A model generated the notes under the pieces. It searched no databases. It worked only from the letters and a program-made list of their open reading frames with translations, and was not told the origin of the DNA. A DNA stretch of 64,000 nucleotides. Origin: Bacillota bacterium (GTDB taxonomy: Bacteria; Bacillota; Limnochordia; Darwinibacteriales; JAAYFS01). Made by a program: the position numbers and the translations under genes. The stretch is taken from NCBI GenBank assembly GCA_012728115.1, contig JAAYFS010000015.1, positions 16,402 to 80,401 on the forward strand, written 5' to 3'. Shown piece after piece: positions 29,377-38,503 of this stretch; position 1 is the first letter of the stretch; the number at the start of each line of letters is the position of its first letter.

Positions 29377-29852
29377 TATCCCACCTCGTCGCTTAGAAGT
29401 AAACTGTTCCTTAACTAATTTTTTCTATACTTAGACACTAAATCATAAGAACCTTCATGTTTCCCCTCTGATTTTAGTACTTATTCAAATATTGTAAGCG
29501 TCAAAGTGATCACACCTATCGCCCCTTTGAAACGATGAGATAGTGAATCCATCATATCCAAGTGCTTGATGTTTCCATAGTTGAAAAGACTTAAATACGA
29601 ACTATGGGCTGAACGTTTGCTTATTGGTCACCCCCAGGCAATAGATTTATCTGGCAACCTTAAAACCTGTTGAATAGTGGCCTGTTAAGATGCTATCGAG
29701 AAAAATGATCAAAGAAGAAGAAAAAATCGTTTCACCAAAAACATGTTACAATGCGGCTTAGCTAAGAAACCAAAAATGCACTTAGGAGTAGATCACGGAT
29801 CATACTCCTAAGTGCATTCATCCTCTAATAAATCTATGCTTAATGTTGCAGT
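29377..29852. other. Intergenic region without a supported gene
   Basis: Between the kinase gene and pflA-crp. Apart from the terminator at 29771-29817 I find no RNA gene or intact frame. On the minus strand near 29490-29590 an open stretch reads DMMDSLSHRFKGAIGV and ends in a stop after about 32 codons; it could be the tail of a lost gene but I cannot name it. Confidence 0.5.
29771..29817 (-). terminator. Rho-independent terminator after pflA-crp
   Basis: Perfect 15-bp stem (ATGCACTTAGGAGTA / TACTCCTAAGTGCAT), with inner GATC pairs, followed on the minus strand by TTTTTGG. It lies 36 nt after the pflA-crp stop. Confidence 0.9.
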
Positions 29853-31355
29853 CTAAAGGACATAACTTTCTAATGCTTCAAGGTCCTTAACAATAATAAC
29901 CTTATTACCTACCAACTCAATATATCCTAGTTCTTTAAACTCCCCTAGTTTTCTAGTTATGGTTTCGCGCCTTAAACCAGAATAGTTTCCTAATTCTTCT
30001 CGGTTCATTGACAACTCTAACCTAATACCCTCATCGATCTCGACTCCGATTCGTTTTACAAGTTTGAGCAATAAACCAGCAGTTTTCATTGAAGCATTAC
30101 TGGTAGAAAGTCTTTGAATCAAATCTTCGGCCCATCGAATCCTCTCAAAGCTTTTTACTAATACACTTCTTAAAACTACTGGCGAATCATAGAAGTATCT
30201 GTCAAAAGTGACTTTCGGAATGGCAACCACCTTGCAATCTGTAAGTGCTTGCCCAACATACCGATAAGGTGTTTCAACTAAGAGATTTAATCCCCCAACA
30301 AAATCACCATCACGATAAATGTAAAAGATCTGCTCTTCACCATCGATGGTATTATTGAATATTTTCATTTGCCCTTTATAAATAAGGTACATAAAATCGG
30401 GTGAATCGCCAGTCTTAAATATATAATCTCCAGCTTTAATGTTCGACAATATCACTTGATTCAAAACATCTTCCACATCATCTTTATCTACATCGCTTAA
30501 CAGGGGCAGTTTTTTTAGCTGCGACAGCATTTCAGCTCGTTCTTCCTCTGAAGCCATCTCCCTATCTTTTAATAGCTTATAATGCTCTTGCTTTTTTATT
30601 TCATTCTCTTTTCTTTCTTGACGCAAACTCTCCGCAAAGAGTTTATTCGCCAAAATCTCAAAGTCCTTGGCTTTTTCCGTATCCATAGGTTCTACTCCCT
30701 CTAATCGATAGGGTATCCCTAACTCGTGATATTTTTTGACACCTGAAGTATGGTAAGGTAGAATTTCTATTCGATCGACACGATGGTTAATAGGCTTTAT
30801 GGTCTGAACCAAGCCTTTCATTGCTTGTTCATTGTCAGTAAAACCAGGCACCATTACATGACGAATCCAAACCTGACCTTGGAAACCATAGGAATCTAGG
30901 TTGGTAATAAAGTCTAGGTAGGTATCAAAACCGTTGATAGTTGTTAATTCTTCAAAAGATTCGCTATCAAAAGCCTTAACATCGAGAATTAGAGTATCAA
31001 CCAATGGAAGTATTTTCGGATAGTAGGTGGGATTACCAAACCCAGAGGTGTCTATACATATATTATAACCTTCTTGCTTAAGAATTTCCAATGTATTATA
31101 TAGAAACTCTCCTTGCAACAAAGGCTCTCCTCCAGAAAAAGTTACCCCACCTTCAGCCCCATAATAAGGTTTATATCGTCTAACGATCTCGAGCACTCTT
31201 TGGGGTGTTATTTCCTGGCCTCCCACTCGTTTGAGAGTATCTGGATTGTGGCAGAAAGCGCATCTTAGAGGGCAACCCTGGAGGAAAAATACTGTTCTAG
31301 TTCCTGGTCCATCTACTAACCCCATTGTTTCGATTGAATGTAGGAAGCCTTTCAT
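29853..31355 (-). CDS. pflA: Pyruvate formate-lyase activating enzyme fused to a Crp/Fnr-family transcription factor
   Basis: One uninterrupted 500-residue frame. Residues 1-245 are a full PFL-activase: C28-x3-C32-x2-C35 (GCPLRCAFC) for the [4Fe-4S]/SAM cluster, TFSGGEP at 72-78 and the end of the radical SAM barrel. A charged helix (about 245-280) leads to a cyclic-nucleotide-binding-type domain (about 281-400; GDFVGGLNLL, lacking the glutamate Crp uses to bind cAMP ribose) and a Crp-type winged helix (405-498) with recognition helix LRRETITRKLGEF, R463-E464-T465-x-x-R468. The regulator part has no Fnr-type cysteine cluster. The gene follows pflB by 26 nt. In-frame ATGs at residues 267 and 276 could allow separate synthesis of the regulator. 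Activase function is secure; the regulatory role is inferred. Confidence 0.92.
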   Translation of the reverse strand: MKGFLHSIETMGLVDGPGTRTVFFLQGCPLRCAFCHNPDTLKRVGGQEITPQRVLEIVRRYKPYYGAEGGVTFSGGEPLLQGEFLYNTLEILKQEGYNICIDTSGFGNPTYYPKILPLVDTLILDVKAFDSESFEELTTINGFDTYLDFITNLDSYGFQGQVWIRHVMVPGFTDNEQAMKGLVQTIKPINHRVDRIEILPYHTSGVKKYHELGIPYRLEGVEPMDTEKAKDFEILANKLFAESLRQERKENEIKKQEHYKLLKDREMASEEERAEMLSQLKKLPLLSDVDKDDVEDVLNQVILSNIKAGDYIFKTGDSPDFMYLIYKGQMKIFNNTIDGEEQIFYIYRDGDFVGGLNLLVETPYRYVGQALTDCKVVAIPKVTFDRYFYDSPVVLRSVLVKSFERIRWAEDLIQRLSTSNASMKTAGLLLKLVKRIGVEIDEGIRLELSMNREELGNYSGLRRETITRKLGEFKELGYIELVGNKVIIVKDLEALESYVL

Positions 31356-31381
31356 AACATCCCTCTTTTCTTAGCTAATTT

Positions 31382-33661
31382 TTAAACAAATTCATGGAAG
31401 GTTCGATTGATTACATCGAGTTGATGTTCTCGATTAAGTTGATTGAATCGAACTGCATATCCAGAAACTCGAATAGTTAGATTTGGATATTTCTCTGGAT
31501 TTTCCATAGCTTCTAGCAGAAGTTCCTTATCCATCACGTTGACGTTTAAGTGGAAAGCATCTTGGTTGAAGTAGCCATCTAAAATATTTGTTAGATTGGT
31601 TACTCGTTCTTCTAAATTCTTTCCTAAAGCGGAAGGAATGATCGAAAAAGTATTCGAAATTCCGTCTTGGTTTACTCCTTTATATGGCAGTTTTGCCACT
31701 GAATTTAAAGAGGCAAGAGCACCTGATTGATCTGCCCCATTCATTGGATTTGCTCCTGGCGCAAAGGGTTCGCCCTTCTTGCGTCCATCAGGAGTAGTAC
31801 CTGTCTTCTTACCATAAACCACATTAGAAGTAATGGTTAGGAGTGAGAGAGTGTGTTCTGCATCGCGATACGCAGGTATCTTCCTTAAGGCTTCCATAAA
31901 GTACTCGCTAACCTTAATCGCAATCTCATCTGCCCGATCATCATCATTGCCATAGCGCGGGAAGCTACCCTCAACTTCAAAATCTACTGCAATTCCTGCT
32001 TCATTTCTAATTGGTCTTACTTTTGCGTACTTTATCGCTGATAGAGAATCCGCTACAATTGAGATTCCTGCTACCCCGAAAGCGATAAATCTGTGTACGA
32101 TCGGATCGTGAAGGGCCATTTGGCTTGCTTCATAAGCATATTTATCATGCATGTAATGAATGGTGTTCATCGTTTCAACATAGATTTTCGCTAGCTTATC
32201 CATAACCTTTTTGAATGATTCAAGCACAGTCTCATAATCTAAAACTTCATCGGTTATTGGTTCGATTCCAGGGATAACAGTAACATATTCCCCTTTGTTT
32301 TCATACTTTTTTATCTCATCTACTCCACCATTAATCGCGTAGAGTAATGCTTTAGCAAGGTTTGCCCGAGCGCCAAAATATTGCATTTCCTTACCGACTC
32401 TCATCGCGGATACGCAGCATGCAATTGCGTAATCATCTCCGTAGATCGGACGCATTAGATCATCGTTTTCGTATTGAATCGATGCGGTTTTAATACTCAT
32501 TAAAGAGCAGTATTCTTTAAACTCTCTTGGTAATTTATCTGACCATAATACTGTCATATTTGGTTCAGGTGAGGTACCCAGATTGATCAGTGTGTGTAAA
32601 AACCGATAAGCTGTCTTAGTGACTAATGGTCTTCCATCTTCACCAACACCACCGATGGATTCGGTAACCCAGGTTGGATCGCCAGCGAACAATTCATCAT
32701 ATTCTGGAGTTCTAAGATGTCTAACCAAGCGAAGTTTAATCACCAATTGGTCGATCAATTCTTGAGCAGTCTTTTCATCGATTAAACTTAACGCCAAATC
32801 TCTTTGGATATAGATATCAAGAAAAGCGGTGTTGCGGCCAAAACTCATCGCTGCCCCATTGTTCTCCTTAACAGCAGCGAGATACCCGAAATATAACCAT
32901 TGCACTGCTTCATGAGCATTTCGGGCAGGTCTGCCAATATCATAGCCATATTTTGCTGCCATAGATTTTATCTGGTCAAGGGCGCGAATTTGTTCCGAAA
33001 ATTCCTCTCTTAACCTGATGGTTTCTTCAGTTGCTGGCGCATCATAATTGTCTTTATCTTTAATTCTCATTTCCTTCAAATAATCAATTCCATAAAGTGC
33101 GACACGGCGGTAATCGCCGATAATTCTACCTCTGCCATAAGCATCAGGTAAACCCGTGAGTAATCCTACCGAACGGACTGTTCGCATTTCTTTGGTATAG
33201 GCATCGAAAACGCCTTGGTTGTGAGACTTCCGATACTCATTAAATTTCTTTTCCATATCCGGATCCATTTCAAGACCGTAGGCATCCAGTGCATTTTTCA
33301 CCATCCTAAAACCGCCATATGGATTCATAATTCTTTTTAATGGCGCATCGGTTTGGAGTCCAACGATCAACTCTCTATCTTTGTCTATATAACCTGGTAG
33401 GAAATTATCAATTCCACTGAAACGTTCTAGATCGACACTGATCGTTTTATTCCTTACCTCGTTTTGGATCATTTCATTTACTTCATCCCAGAGTTTAAGA
33501 GTATTCTCTGAAGCTCCTTCCAGGAAACTTTCATCACCATAATAAGGTTCATAGTTGGCCTGAATAAAGTCTCTCACATCGATCCTTTCCGACCAACGAC
33601 CAGGTTTAAAGCCTGTCCAAGCTTCCGCCATCTCTTTGCGGTCAAATAGATTCTCTCTCAT
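31382..33661 (-). CDS. pflB: Formate C-acetyltransferase (pyruvate formate-lyase)
   Basis: Glycyl-radical enzyme splitting pyruvate and CoA into acetyl-CoA and formate (759 aa, full length). Catalytic cysteine pair C415-C416 in [12 protein letters not shown], and the glycyl-radical loop [10 protein letters not shown] with G734. This identifies a true PFL rather than a diol dehydratase or other relative. GGAGGGGG precedes the ATG. Cotranscribed with its activase downstream; the leader (33662-33788) carries a Crp-type activator site and -10 box. Confidence 0.97.
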   Translation of the reverse strand: MRENLFDRKEMAEAWTGFKPGRWSERIDVRDFIQANYEPYYGDESFLEGASENTLKLWDEVNEMIQNEVRNKTISVDLERFSGIDNFLPGYIDKDRELIVGLQTDAPLKRIMNPYGGFRMVKNALDAYGLEMDPDMEKKFNEYRKSHNQGVFDAYTKEMRTVRSVGLLTGLPDAYGRGRIIGDYRRVALYGIDYLKEMRIKDKDNYDAPATEETIRLREEFSEQIRALDQIKSMAAKYGYDIGRPARNAHEAVQWLYFGYLAAVKENNGAAMSFGRNTAFLDIYIQRDLALSLIDEKTAQELIDQLVIKLRLVRHLRTPEYDELFAGDPTWVTESIGGVGEDGRPLVTKTAYRFLHTLINLGTSPEPNMTVLWSDKLPREFKEYCSLMSIKTASIQYENDDLMRPIYGDDYAIACCVSAMRVGKEMQYFGARANLAKALLYAINGGVDEIKKYENKGEYVTVIPGIEPITDEVLDYETVLESFKKVMDKLAKIYVETMNTIHYMHDKYAYEASQMALHDPIVHRFIAFGVAGISIVADSLSAIKYAKVRPIRNEAGIAVDFEVEGSFPRYGNDDDRADEIAIKVSEYFMEALRKIPAYRDAEHTLSLLTITSNVVYGKKTGTTPDGRKKGEPFAPGANPMNGADQSGALASLNSVAKLPYKGVNQDGISNTFSIIPSALGKNLEERVTNLTNILDGYFNQDAFHLNVNVMDKELLLEAMENPEKYPNLTIRVSGYAVRFNQLNREHQLDVINRTFHEFV

Positions 33662-33986
33662 TTCTACGTTCCCCCTCCGCCTATAAAAACAACATCCGAT
33701 GATGTCGATTCTTGATATTGATAACTGATATGTCTTAGTAACTTTATTATAAGTTTGAACCTTAAAAAACGCTGTGACCTAAATCACTTTTTCTTGATTT
33801 AACAAAAAAATTGCATCTATATTCAATGGGATAAACTGGCACACTGAAGGTTGAGTACCAGTTCAGGAATCTTTTCGCATTTAAAGGCAGGACATAAATT
33901 TTATATCCCGAATTCTCGATTTAACATCACAAAAACAGCTTGGAATCAGTATCATGATTATTTAATCAAATAGAGGAGGACAAATA
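33662..33986. promoter_or_regulatory. Divergent regulatory region between pflB and pirin gene
   Basis: 325 nt without a gene. It holds the pflB leader and promoter (left part), a TGTGA-N6-TCACT palindrome, and a possible plus-strand promoter for the pirin gene (TTGATT 33794-33799, 18 nt, TATATT 33818-33823). The rest up to the pirin start shows no RNA structure I can support. Confidence 0.6.
33739..33788 (-). promoter_or_regulatory. pflB promoter with Crp-type activator site at -41.5
   Basis: On the minus strand a TATAAT -10 box lies at 33746-33751, with no recognisable -35 (CAGCGT instead). Taking +1 seven bases after the -10 (33739), the palindrome TGTGA-CCTAAA-TCACT (33773-33788) is centred at -41.5, the position of class II Crp/Fnr activators, where the activator replaces the -35. 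The leader would be about 78 nt. Confidence 0.65.
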
Positions 33987-34826
33987 GTGGAAAGAACCTT
34001 TAAACGACGAATTCAAGGGAAGAAAACACGGGATGGCGCTGGAGTAAAGTTGCTGAGAGTATTAGCCGACAATACCGTACCACAGTTCGATCCAATTCTA
34101 TTGCTCGATTCATTCGATAGTACTAACCCTGAGGACTATACCGCTGGTTTTCCGATGCATCCGCATCGGGGAATTGAAACTATTAGTTACGTGTATCGTG
34201 GTTCAATGACTCACCGTGATAGTCTGGGTAATGAGGATACGATTAGCGATGGCGAAGTTCAATGGATGACCGCTGGCTCAGGTATTCTCCATGAAGAAAA
34301 ATTGCCAGCAACCGAAAGATTGCTTGGAGTTCAACTCTGGCTTAATCTCCCAGCAAAGGACAAGATGGTTCCTCCTGCTTATCGCAGTATCAAAAACTCT
34401 GAAATTGAAGAAATCCCCATTGAGAACGGTAAAATTCGCTTGCTTGCTGGTGAATATGAAGGACATAAAGGATATATGAGCAAGTATCTTCCTTTGGACT
34501 ATTATGATATCCACCTTGAACCCGAAGGCTCGGTTACGATAAATACTGAGCGAGAAAGATCGATCATGCTTTTTACCCTTGTAGGAAATTCAAGGATTTC
34601 AGGTAAACTAGTCGGAGAAAAGACCGCTGTAAAGCTTACTCCTGGAGATTATGTGGAAATCCAAGCGCTAGACAAAAACGTCCAAGTACTCTTTATCAGT
34701 TCAATCAGTCTAGAAGAACCTGTTGCTTGGGGTGGTCCAATAGTAATGAATACTTTAGAAGAGTTACAACAAGCCTTTAACGATTTGAGAAACAACACCT
34801 TTTTACAAGATAAAATTTCTTACTAA
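33987..34826 (+). CDS. Pirin-family cupin protein
   Basis: Bicupin of the pirin family (279 aa). The iron ligands are in FPMHPHRGIETISYV (His56, His58 region) and GSGILHEE (His/Glu about 101-103). GTG start after GAGGAGG. In other bacteria pirin binds and inhibits the pyruvate dehydrogenase E1 subunit or acts as quercetinase; divergent placement from pflB would fit a role at the pyruvate branch point, but that is inference. Confidence 0.9.
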   Translation: MERTFKRRIQGKKTRDGAGVKLLRVLADNTVPQFDPILLLDSFDSTNPEDYTAGFPMHPHRGIETISYVYRGSMTHRDSLGNEDTISDGEVQWMTAGSGILHEEKLPATERLLGVQLWLNLPAKDKMVPPAYRSIKNSEIEEIPIENGKIRLLAGEYEGHKGYMSKYLPLDYYDIHLEPEGSVTINTERERSIMLFTLVGNSRISGKLVGEKTAVKLTPGDYVEIQALDKNVQVLFISSISLEEPVAWGGPIVMNTLEELQQAFNDLRNNTFLQDKISY

Positions 34827-34830
34827 TTTA

Positions 34831-34862
34831 GAATCCCAGGCACTTAATTTCGCCTGGGATTC
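34831..34862. terminator. Hairpin between convergent pirin and ABC exporter genes
   Basis: Perfect 11-bp stem GAATCCCAGGC / GCCTGGGATTC with a 10-nt loop, 5 nt after the pirin stop. There is no clear T-run on either side, so it may be a weak or bidirectional terminator. Confidence 0.55.
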
Positions 34863-34895
34863 AAGGTTTAAAAGGGAAAACAGGTTTTGTGAAAT

Positions 34896-36626
34896 TTATG
34901 CTGGAACTGTATTTTCAGCTACTTGATATAACTGATAGTAGTAACCTTTCTTTTGGATTAGTTCATCATGCGTTCCCGATTCAATGATCTGTCCTTCATG
35001 AATCACATGGATCGCATCGGCATTCTTGACAGTACTTAGTCGATGTGCGATTAAAATTACAGTCTGATCTTTTGCTGCATCGATCATTTGCTGCACATTC
35101 CTTTCGGAAATTGTATCTAATGATGAAGTTGCTTCATCCCATATAGCGATTGTTGCCTTCTTTAAGATGGCTCTTGCGATCGCAATTCGTTGTCTTTGAC
35201 CGCCACTAAGCATTGTACCTTCCTCACCAAGATCAGAATCATATTGATCTGGTAATTCCATAATAAAATCATGAGCATCAGCTATCTTGGCGGCCTTTAT
35301 AATCTCCTCCAAAGAAGCATTGGGATAACCATAACTAATATTCTCCTTTATCGTTCCTGAGAATAAGTATGGTTCTTGAGGAACATATGCGATGATTTTT
35401 CTAGTATCATCTATGTTTAAGTTTTTTCCTTCGATCAATAATTCGCCGCTATCTGGCTGATAAAGCTTCAAGATCAGTTTAGCAATTGTAGATTTTCCTG
35501 AGCCTGTCGCACCTACAAAAGCGTGTGTCTCTCCAGGCTGAATCTTTAATGATACATTTTCTAAAACTTTAGTTTGAGTTTCATAGCCAAAATCTACATT
35601 TCTAAACTCGATATCTCCTAAGGCTTCTTCGGTAAGGACATCACCAGTAAATATATCTTCCTGCTCGATTTCATAAACTTCGAAAAACCGATCGGCCGAG
35701 CTAATATTACTTTCCATCCTGGCAAAATGTTGCGGAATCATCTTAAAAGAGGCAATTAACATATTGATTCCAAACATAAGAGCTGTCACATTACCAAGAG
35801 GCGCCCTACCGCTAATATAAAGGAGCCCTCCGATAATCACACTAACAACCTGGGCAATTAGGCTTGCCCCGCCTGAACCAATTTCAAGGAAAAAGTTCAG
35901 AATAGTATTCTTTAGTTCTCTAACAATAATATACCAACGATTAGACATATGCTTGTCACGTTGCTTATGTTCGAGACCATAGGCTTTAACCACCTGGATC
36001 CCTCTAAGAACATCTTGTAAATCTGAATTGATGACTGCTCGTCTTTCATTCACTTCCTTTGAAACTTGGCGAACTTTTGGTCCAATTACTTTGCTCACTA
36101 AGAAAGCAAATGGAAGACTAGCAACTGCAACCACAAACAAAATTGGATGGATCCAAATAACATAAATGGACATTAGGGTAGCTTGCAATATACATGTTAG
36201 GAGCGATATTGAAGTATTTGTTAATAACCCTATTGCATTGGGAATATCGCTATTGAGTCGCGACATTAAGTCTCCCGAATGGTACTTATCAAAACCATTT
36301 CTTTTGGCCGCGAGAATCTTACCTAATAATCTCTTGCGTAAGGCGTTGTGAGCTAGATAATCAAACCGATCTTTAAGATAAACATTAACGAGATAAACTA
36401 GCAGAAAGAAAGTAATGCTAACAACCCAAACAACTGACCAATAACGAACTAGGTGTATATCGCCAGCCGCTACTCCATTAAACAACTCACGAGCAAAATA
36501 AGCTGCACCGACTTGCACTAAAGCTGAACTCAATATCTCAGTTATAGCAGTTAACCAAAAGATTTTCTCATATGGATGGATCAATGGATAGAGTTTTTTC
36601 AAATATGTCCGCAACCGCTTAATCAT
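34896..36626 (-). CDS. ABC exporter half-transporter (MsbA/LmrA type), second of pair
   Basis: Fused permease-ATPase (576 aa): six membrane helices in residues 15-315, then an ATPase with Walker A GATGSGKST, Q-loop YVPQEPYLFSG, signature LSGGQRQRIAIARA and Walker B with AIWDEATSSLD. The catalytic glutamate after Walker B is present (DEA), so this half is active. Its ATG overlaps the stop of the upstream half-transporter by 4 nt; the two likely form a heterodimeric lipid or drug exporter. Substrate unknown. Confidence 0.88.
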   Translation of the reverse strand: MIKRLRTYLKKLYPLIHPYEKIFWLTAITEILSSALVQVGAAYFARELFNGVAAGDIHLVRYWSVVWVVSITFFLLVYLVNVYLKDRFDYLAHNALRKRLLGKILAAKRNGFDKYHSGDLMSRLNSDIPNAIGLLTNTSISLLTCILQATLMSIYVIWIHPILFVVAVASLPFAFLVSKVIGPKVRQVSKEVNERRAVINSDLQDVLRGIQVVKAYGLEHKQRDKHMSNRWYIIVRELKNTILNFFLEIGSGGASLIAQVVSVIIGGLLYISGRAPLGNVTALMFGINMLIASFKMIPQHFARMESNISSADRFFEVYEIEQEDIFTGDVLTEEALGDIEFRNVDFGYETQTKVLENVSLKIQPGETHAFVGATGSGKSTIAKLILKLYQPDSGELLIEGKNLNIDDTRKIIAYVPQEPYLFSGTIKENISYGYPNASLEEIIKAAKIADAHDFIMELPDQYDSDLGEEGTMLSGGQRQRIAIARAILKKATIAIWDEATSSLDTISERNVQQMIDAAKDQTVILIAHRLSTVKNADAIHVIHEGQIIESGTHDELIQKKGYYYQLYQVAENTVPA

Positions 36627-38377
36627 GATGCGACCTCTCCTTCTTGCCCATGATATAATTGAGCGTACATCCCGCAGTTCTCCAATAGATATTTATGATC
36701 CCCTTGGGCAACCACTTTACCGCGATCAAGGACATAGATGGTATCCGCTTTCTGAAGCTTTGTTAAGCGATGAGCAACCGCCACGATGGTTTCAACTTTG
36801 GTATACTGTTCCAAACCTTGATACAACTTAAACTCCGTATCGTTATCCAACGAACTTGTAGCCTCATCCAAGAGTAAAATCGGTGCCCCTTTTAATAACG
36901 CTCTAGCGATTCCGATCCTTTGGCGCTGACCACCTGAGATGTTCATTCCATTTTCCCCAACTACTGTATCGTAACCTGAGGGAAGCTCAGAAATGAAATC
37001 TTCTACCAAGGCAACCTTAGCAGCCCACTTCCACTCTTCTTCTGTGGCATCTGGTTTTGCGACTAGAATATTTTCTAATACAGTACCAGAAAAGAGATAT
37101 GGTTCTTGTGGAACATAAGCAATCAGATTGCGCCATTCGTTTAGATTGTAAGAGAACATATCTTGCCCATTGATTAAAATTTCTCCGTCCTGCGGTTTAA
37201 AGAAACCCAAGATCATTTTTAATATAGTACTTTTTCCACAGCCACTAGGTCCAACGACACCTACATGAGTTCCGTGCTTGATTTGAAGTCTTACACTATC
37301 TAGTGCTTTTGTAGTTTCATAGCAAAAACTAGCATTTTGAATTTCGATACTTAGCTCCTCAGGCAAGGTTTTATCACCATATTTTTCTGGTTCGGTGTCT
37401 AGAACCTCGAGGACCCGTTCTGTAGCTGCAGCCCCTTGTTGAAATCCGTAAACTATGTTTGGCATACGAAAAAATGGTTCGGTGATTCCTGGAACGATTG
37501 AGAGAAAGGCAATCACGTCACCTAAACGCAGAACACCTTTCAATATAAGATGGGCACCAACTAATGCAGGTATTAGAAGTGAACAGTTCGCTACCAGACT
37601 CACACCAAAACCTAGGATCAATTGAAGTTTAGTTCTTTTTAAACCTACCTCAACTTGTTGATCATATCGCTTCTGCACTTTTCTAAGAAGCAAGTCCCTA
37701 ATGCTATAAGCCTTAACTACATTTGTACCTTTGACCACATCATTGGTTAGGCTGTAGAGTTTTGACCAGATATCATGTACTTCTTTTGACGCCTCTCTAA
37801 TTTTCTTACCGAGAAAAACATTTAAAGCTAAGGGAAGTGGAGCAAATACTAAAGTGGCAACCGTGATTTGCCAATTGACTAAGAATCCATAAATAGTAAC
37901 CGCGATCGCATCTATTGGAAATTGCAGTAATGAGATAACTTGATTTCCGATAATCCCCCTTACTGACCCCAAATCATTGGTTAAACGAGCAATCATATCT
38001 CCAGAGTGGTTCTTTTGAAAATAGTCCATCGGAAGGGAGGTTATATGCCTATAAAGATCCCGTTCTAAATCAAGTGAACTTTTGGCCGAGAAAAGATTTA
38101 CTACATATGTTTTAGCAGATCTCAGAATAGAAGCACCTAAAAAGACCACAATCACAATTAAGCTGTAGTAAAAAAGTCCACCTTTATCCAATTCCTCGAT
38201 AGCATAAAAAACCTTTCTCATCATCTCACCAGTGATTGGAGCCATCAATGAATTGGCGAAAACCAGAATCAAAGAACCTAAAGCAAGGTACCAATAGGAT
38301 AGAATATATCTACTTAATCTTTTATACATGCTTAATAAAGGATAACGCTTTTCCACTGGACCACCCCAATACTGCAT
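36623..38377 (-). CDS. ABC exporter half-transporter (MsbA/LmrA type), first of pair
   Basis: 584 aa, same architecture: membrane domain in residues 20-320 and ATPase with Walker A GPSGCGKST, YVPQEPYLFSG, signature ISGGQRQRIGIARA and LLLDEATSSLD. Both nucleotide sites of the pair thus look intact, unlike many degenerate heterodimers. An in-frame GTG 38354-38356 preceded by GGGGTGG is an alternative start. A terminator at 38461-38497 separates it from the solute-binding protein gene. Confidence 0.87.
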   Translation of the reverse strand: MQYWGGPVEKRYPLLSMYKRLSRYILSYWYLALGSLILVFANSLMAPITGEMMRKVFYAIEELDKGGLFYYSLIVIVVFLGASILRSAKTYVVNLFSAKSSLDLERDLYRHITSLPMDYFQKNHSGDMIARLTNDLGSVRGIIGNQVISLLQFPIDAIAVTIYGFLVNWQITVATLVFAPLPLALNVFLGKKIREASKEVHDIWSKLYSLTNDVVKGTNVVKAYSIRDLLLRKVQKRYDQQVEVGLKRTKLQLILGFGVSLVANCSLLIPALVGAHLILKGVLRLGDVIAFLSIVPGITEPFFRMPNIVYGFQQGAAATERVLEVLDTEPEKYGDKTLPEELSIEIQNASFCYETTKALDSVRLQIKHGTHVGVVGPSGCGKSTILKMILGFFKPQDGEILINGQDMFSYNLNEWRNLIAYVPQEPYLFSGTVLENILVAKPDATEEEWKWAAKVALVEDFISELPSGYDTVVGENGMNISGGQRQRIGIARALLKGAPILLLDEATSSLDNDTEFKLYQGLEQYTKVETIVAVAHRLTKLQKADTIYVLDRGKVVAQGDHKYLLENCGMYAQLYHGQEGEVAS

Positions 38378-38460
38378 TTGCTTAGATTGTAACTGAGTTT
38401 GGGAATAAATAACTCTAGCTACAGACGGTATTTTGTTCCGCCTAAAGACCGATTTTACGT

Positions 38461-38497
38461 AAAAAAAAAAGCTCCGCAGACCAATTACTGCAGAGCT
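38461..38497 (-). terminator. Rho-independent terminator after solute-binding protein gene
   Basis: Stem of ten pairs with one mismatch (AGCTCTGCAG / CTGCGGAGCT), 8-nt loop, then at least ten Ts on the minus strand. Confidence 0.9.
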
Positions 38498-38503
38498 AAT
38501 GTC

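Noticed and set aside
29505..29520. GTGATCAC palindrome resembling joined Crp half-sites
   Set aside because: The half-sites have no 6-bp spacer and there is no promoter or gene start suited to it; short palindromes of this kind are expected by chance.
29490..29590. Open stretch of about 32 codons on the minus strand in the gap before pflA-crp
   Set aside because: Too short, no start with a ribosome site and no family recognised; kept only as a possible gene tail in the intergenic note.
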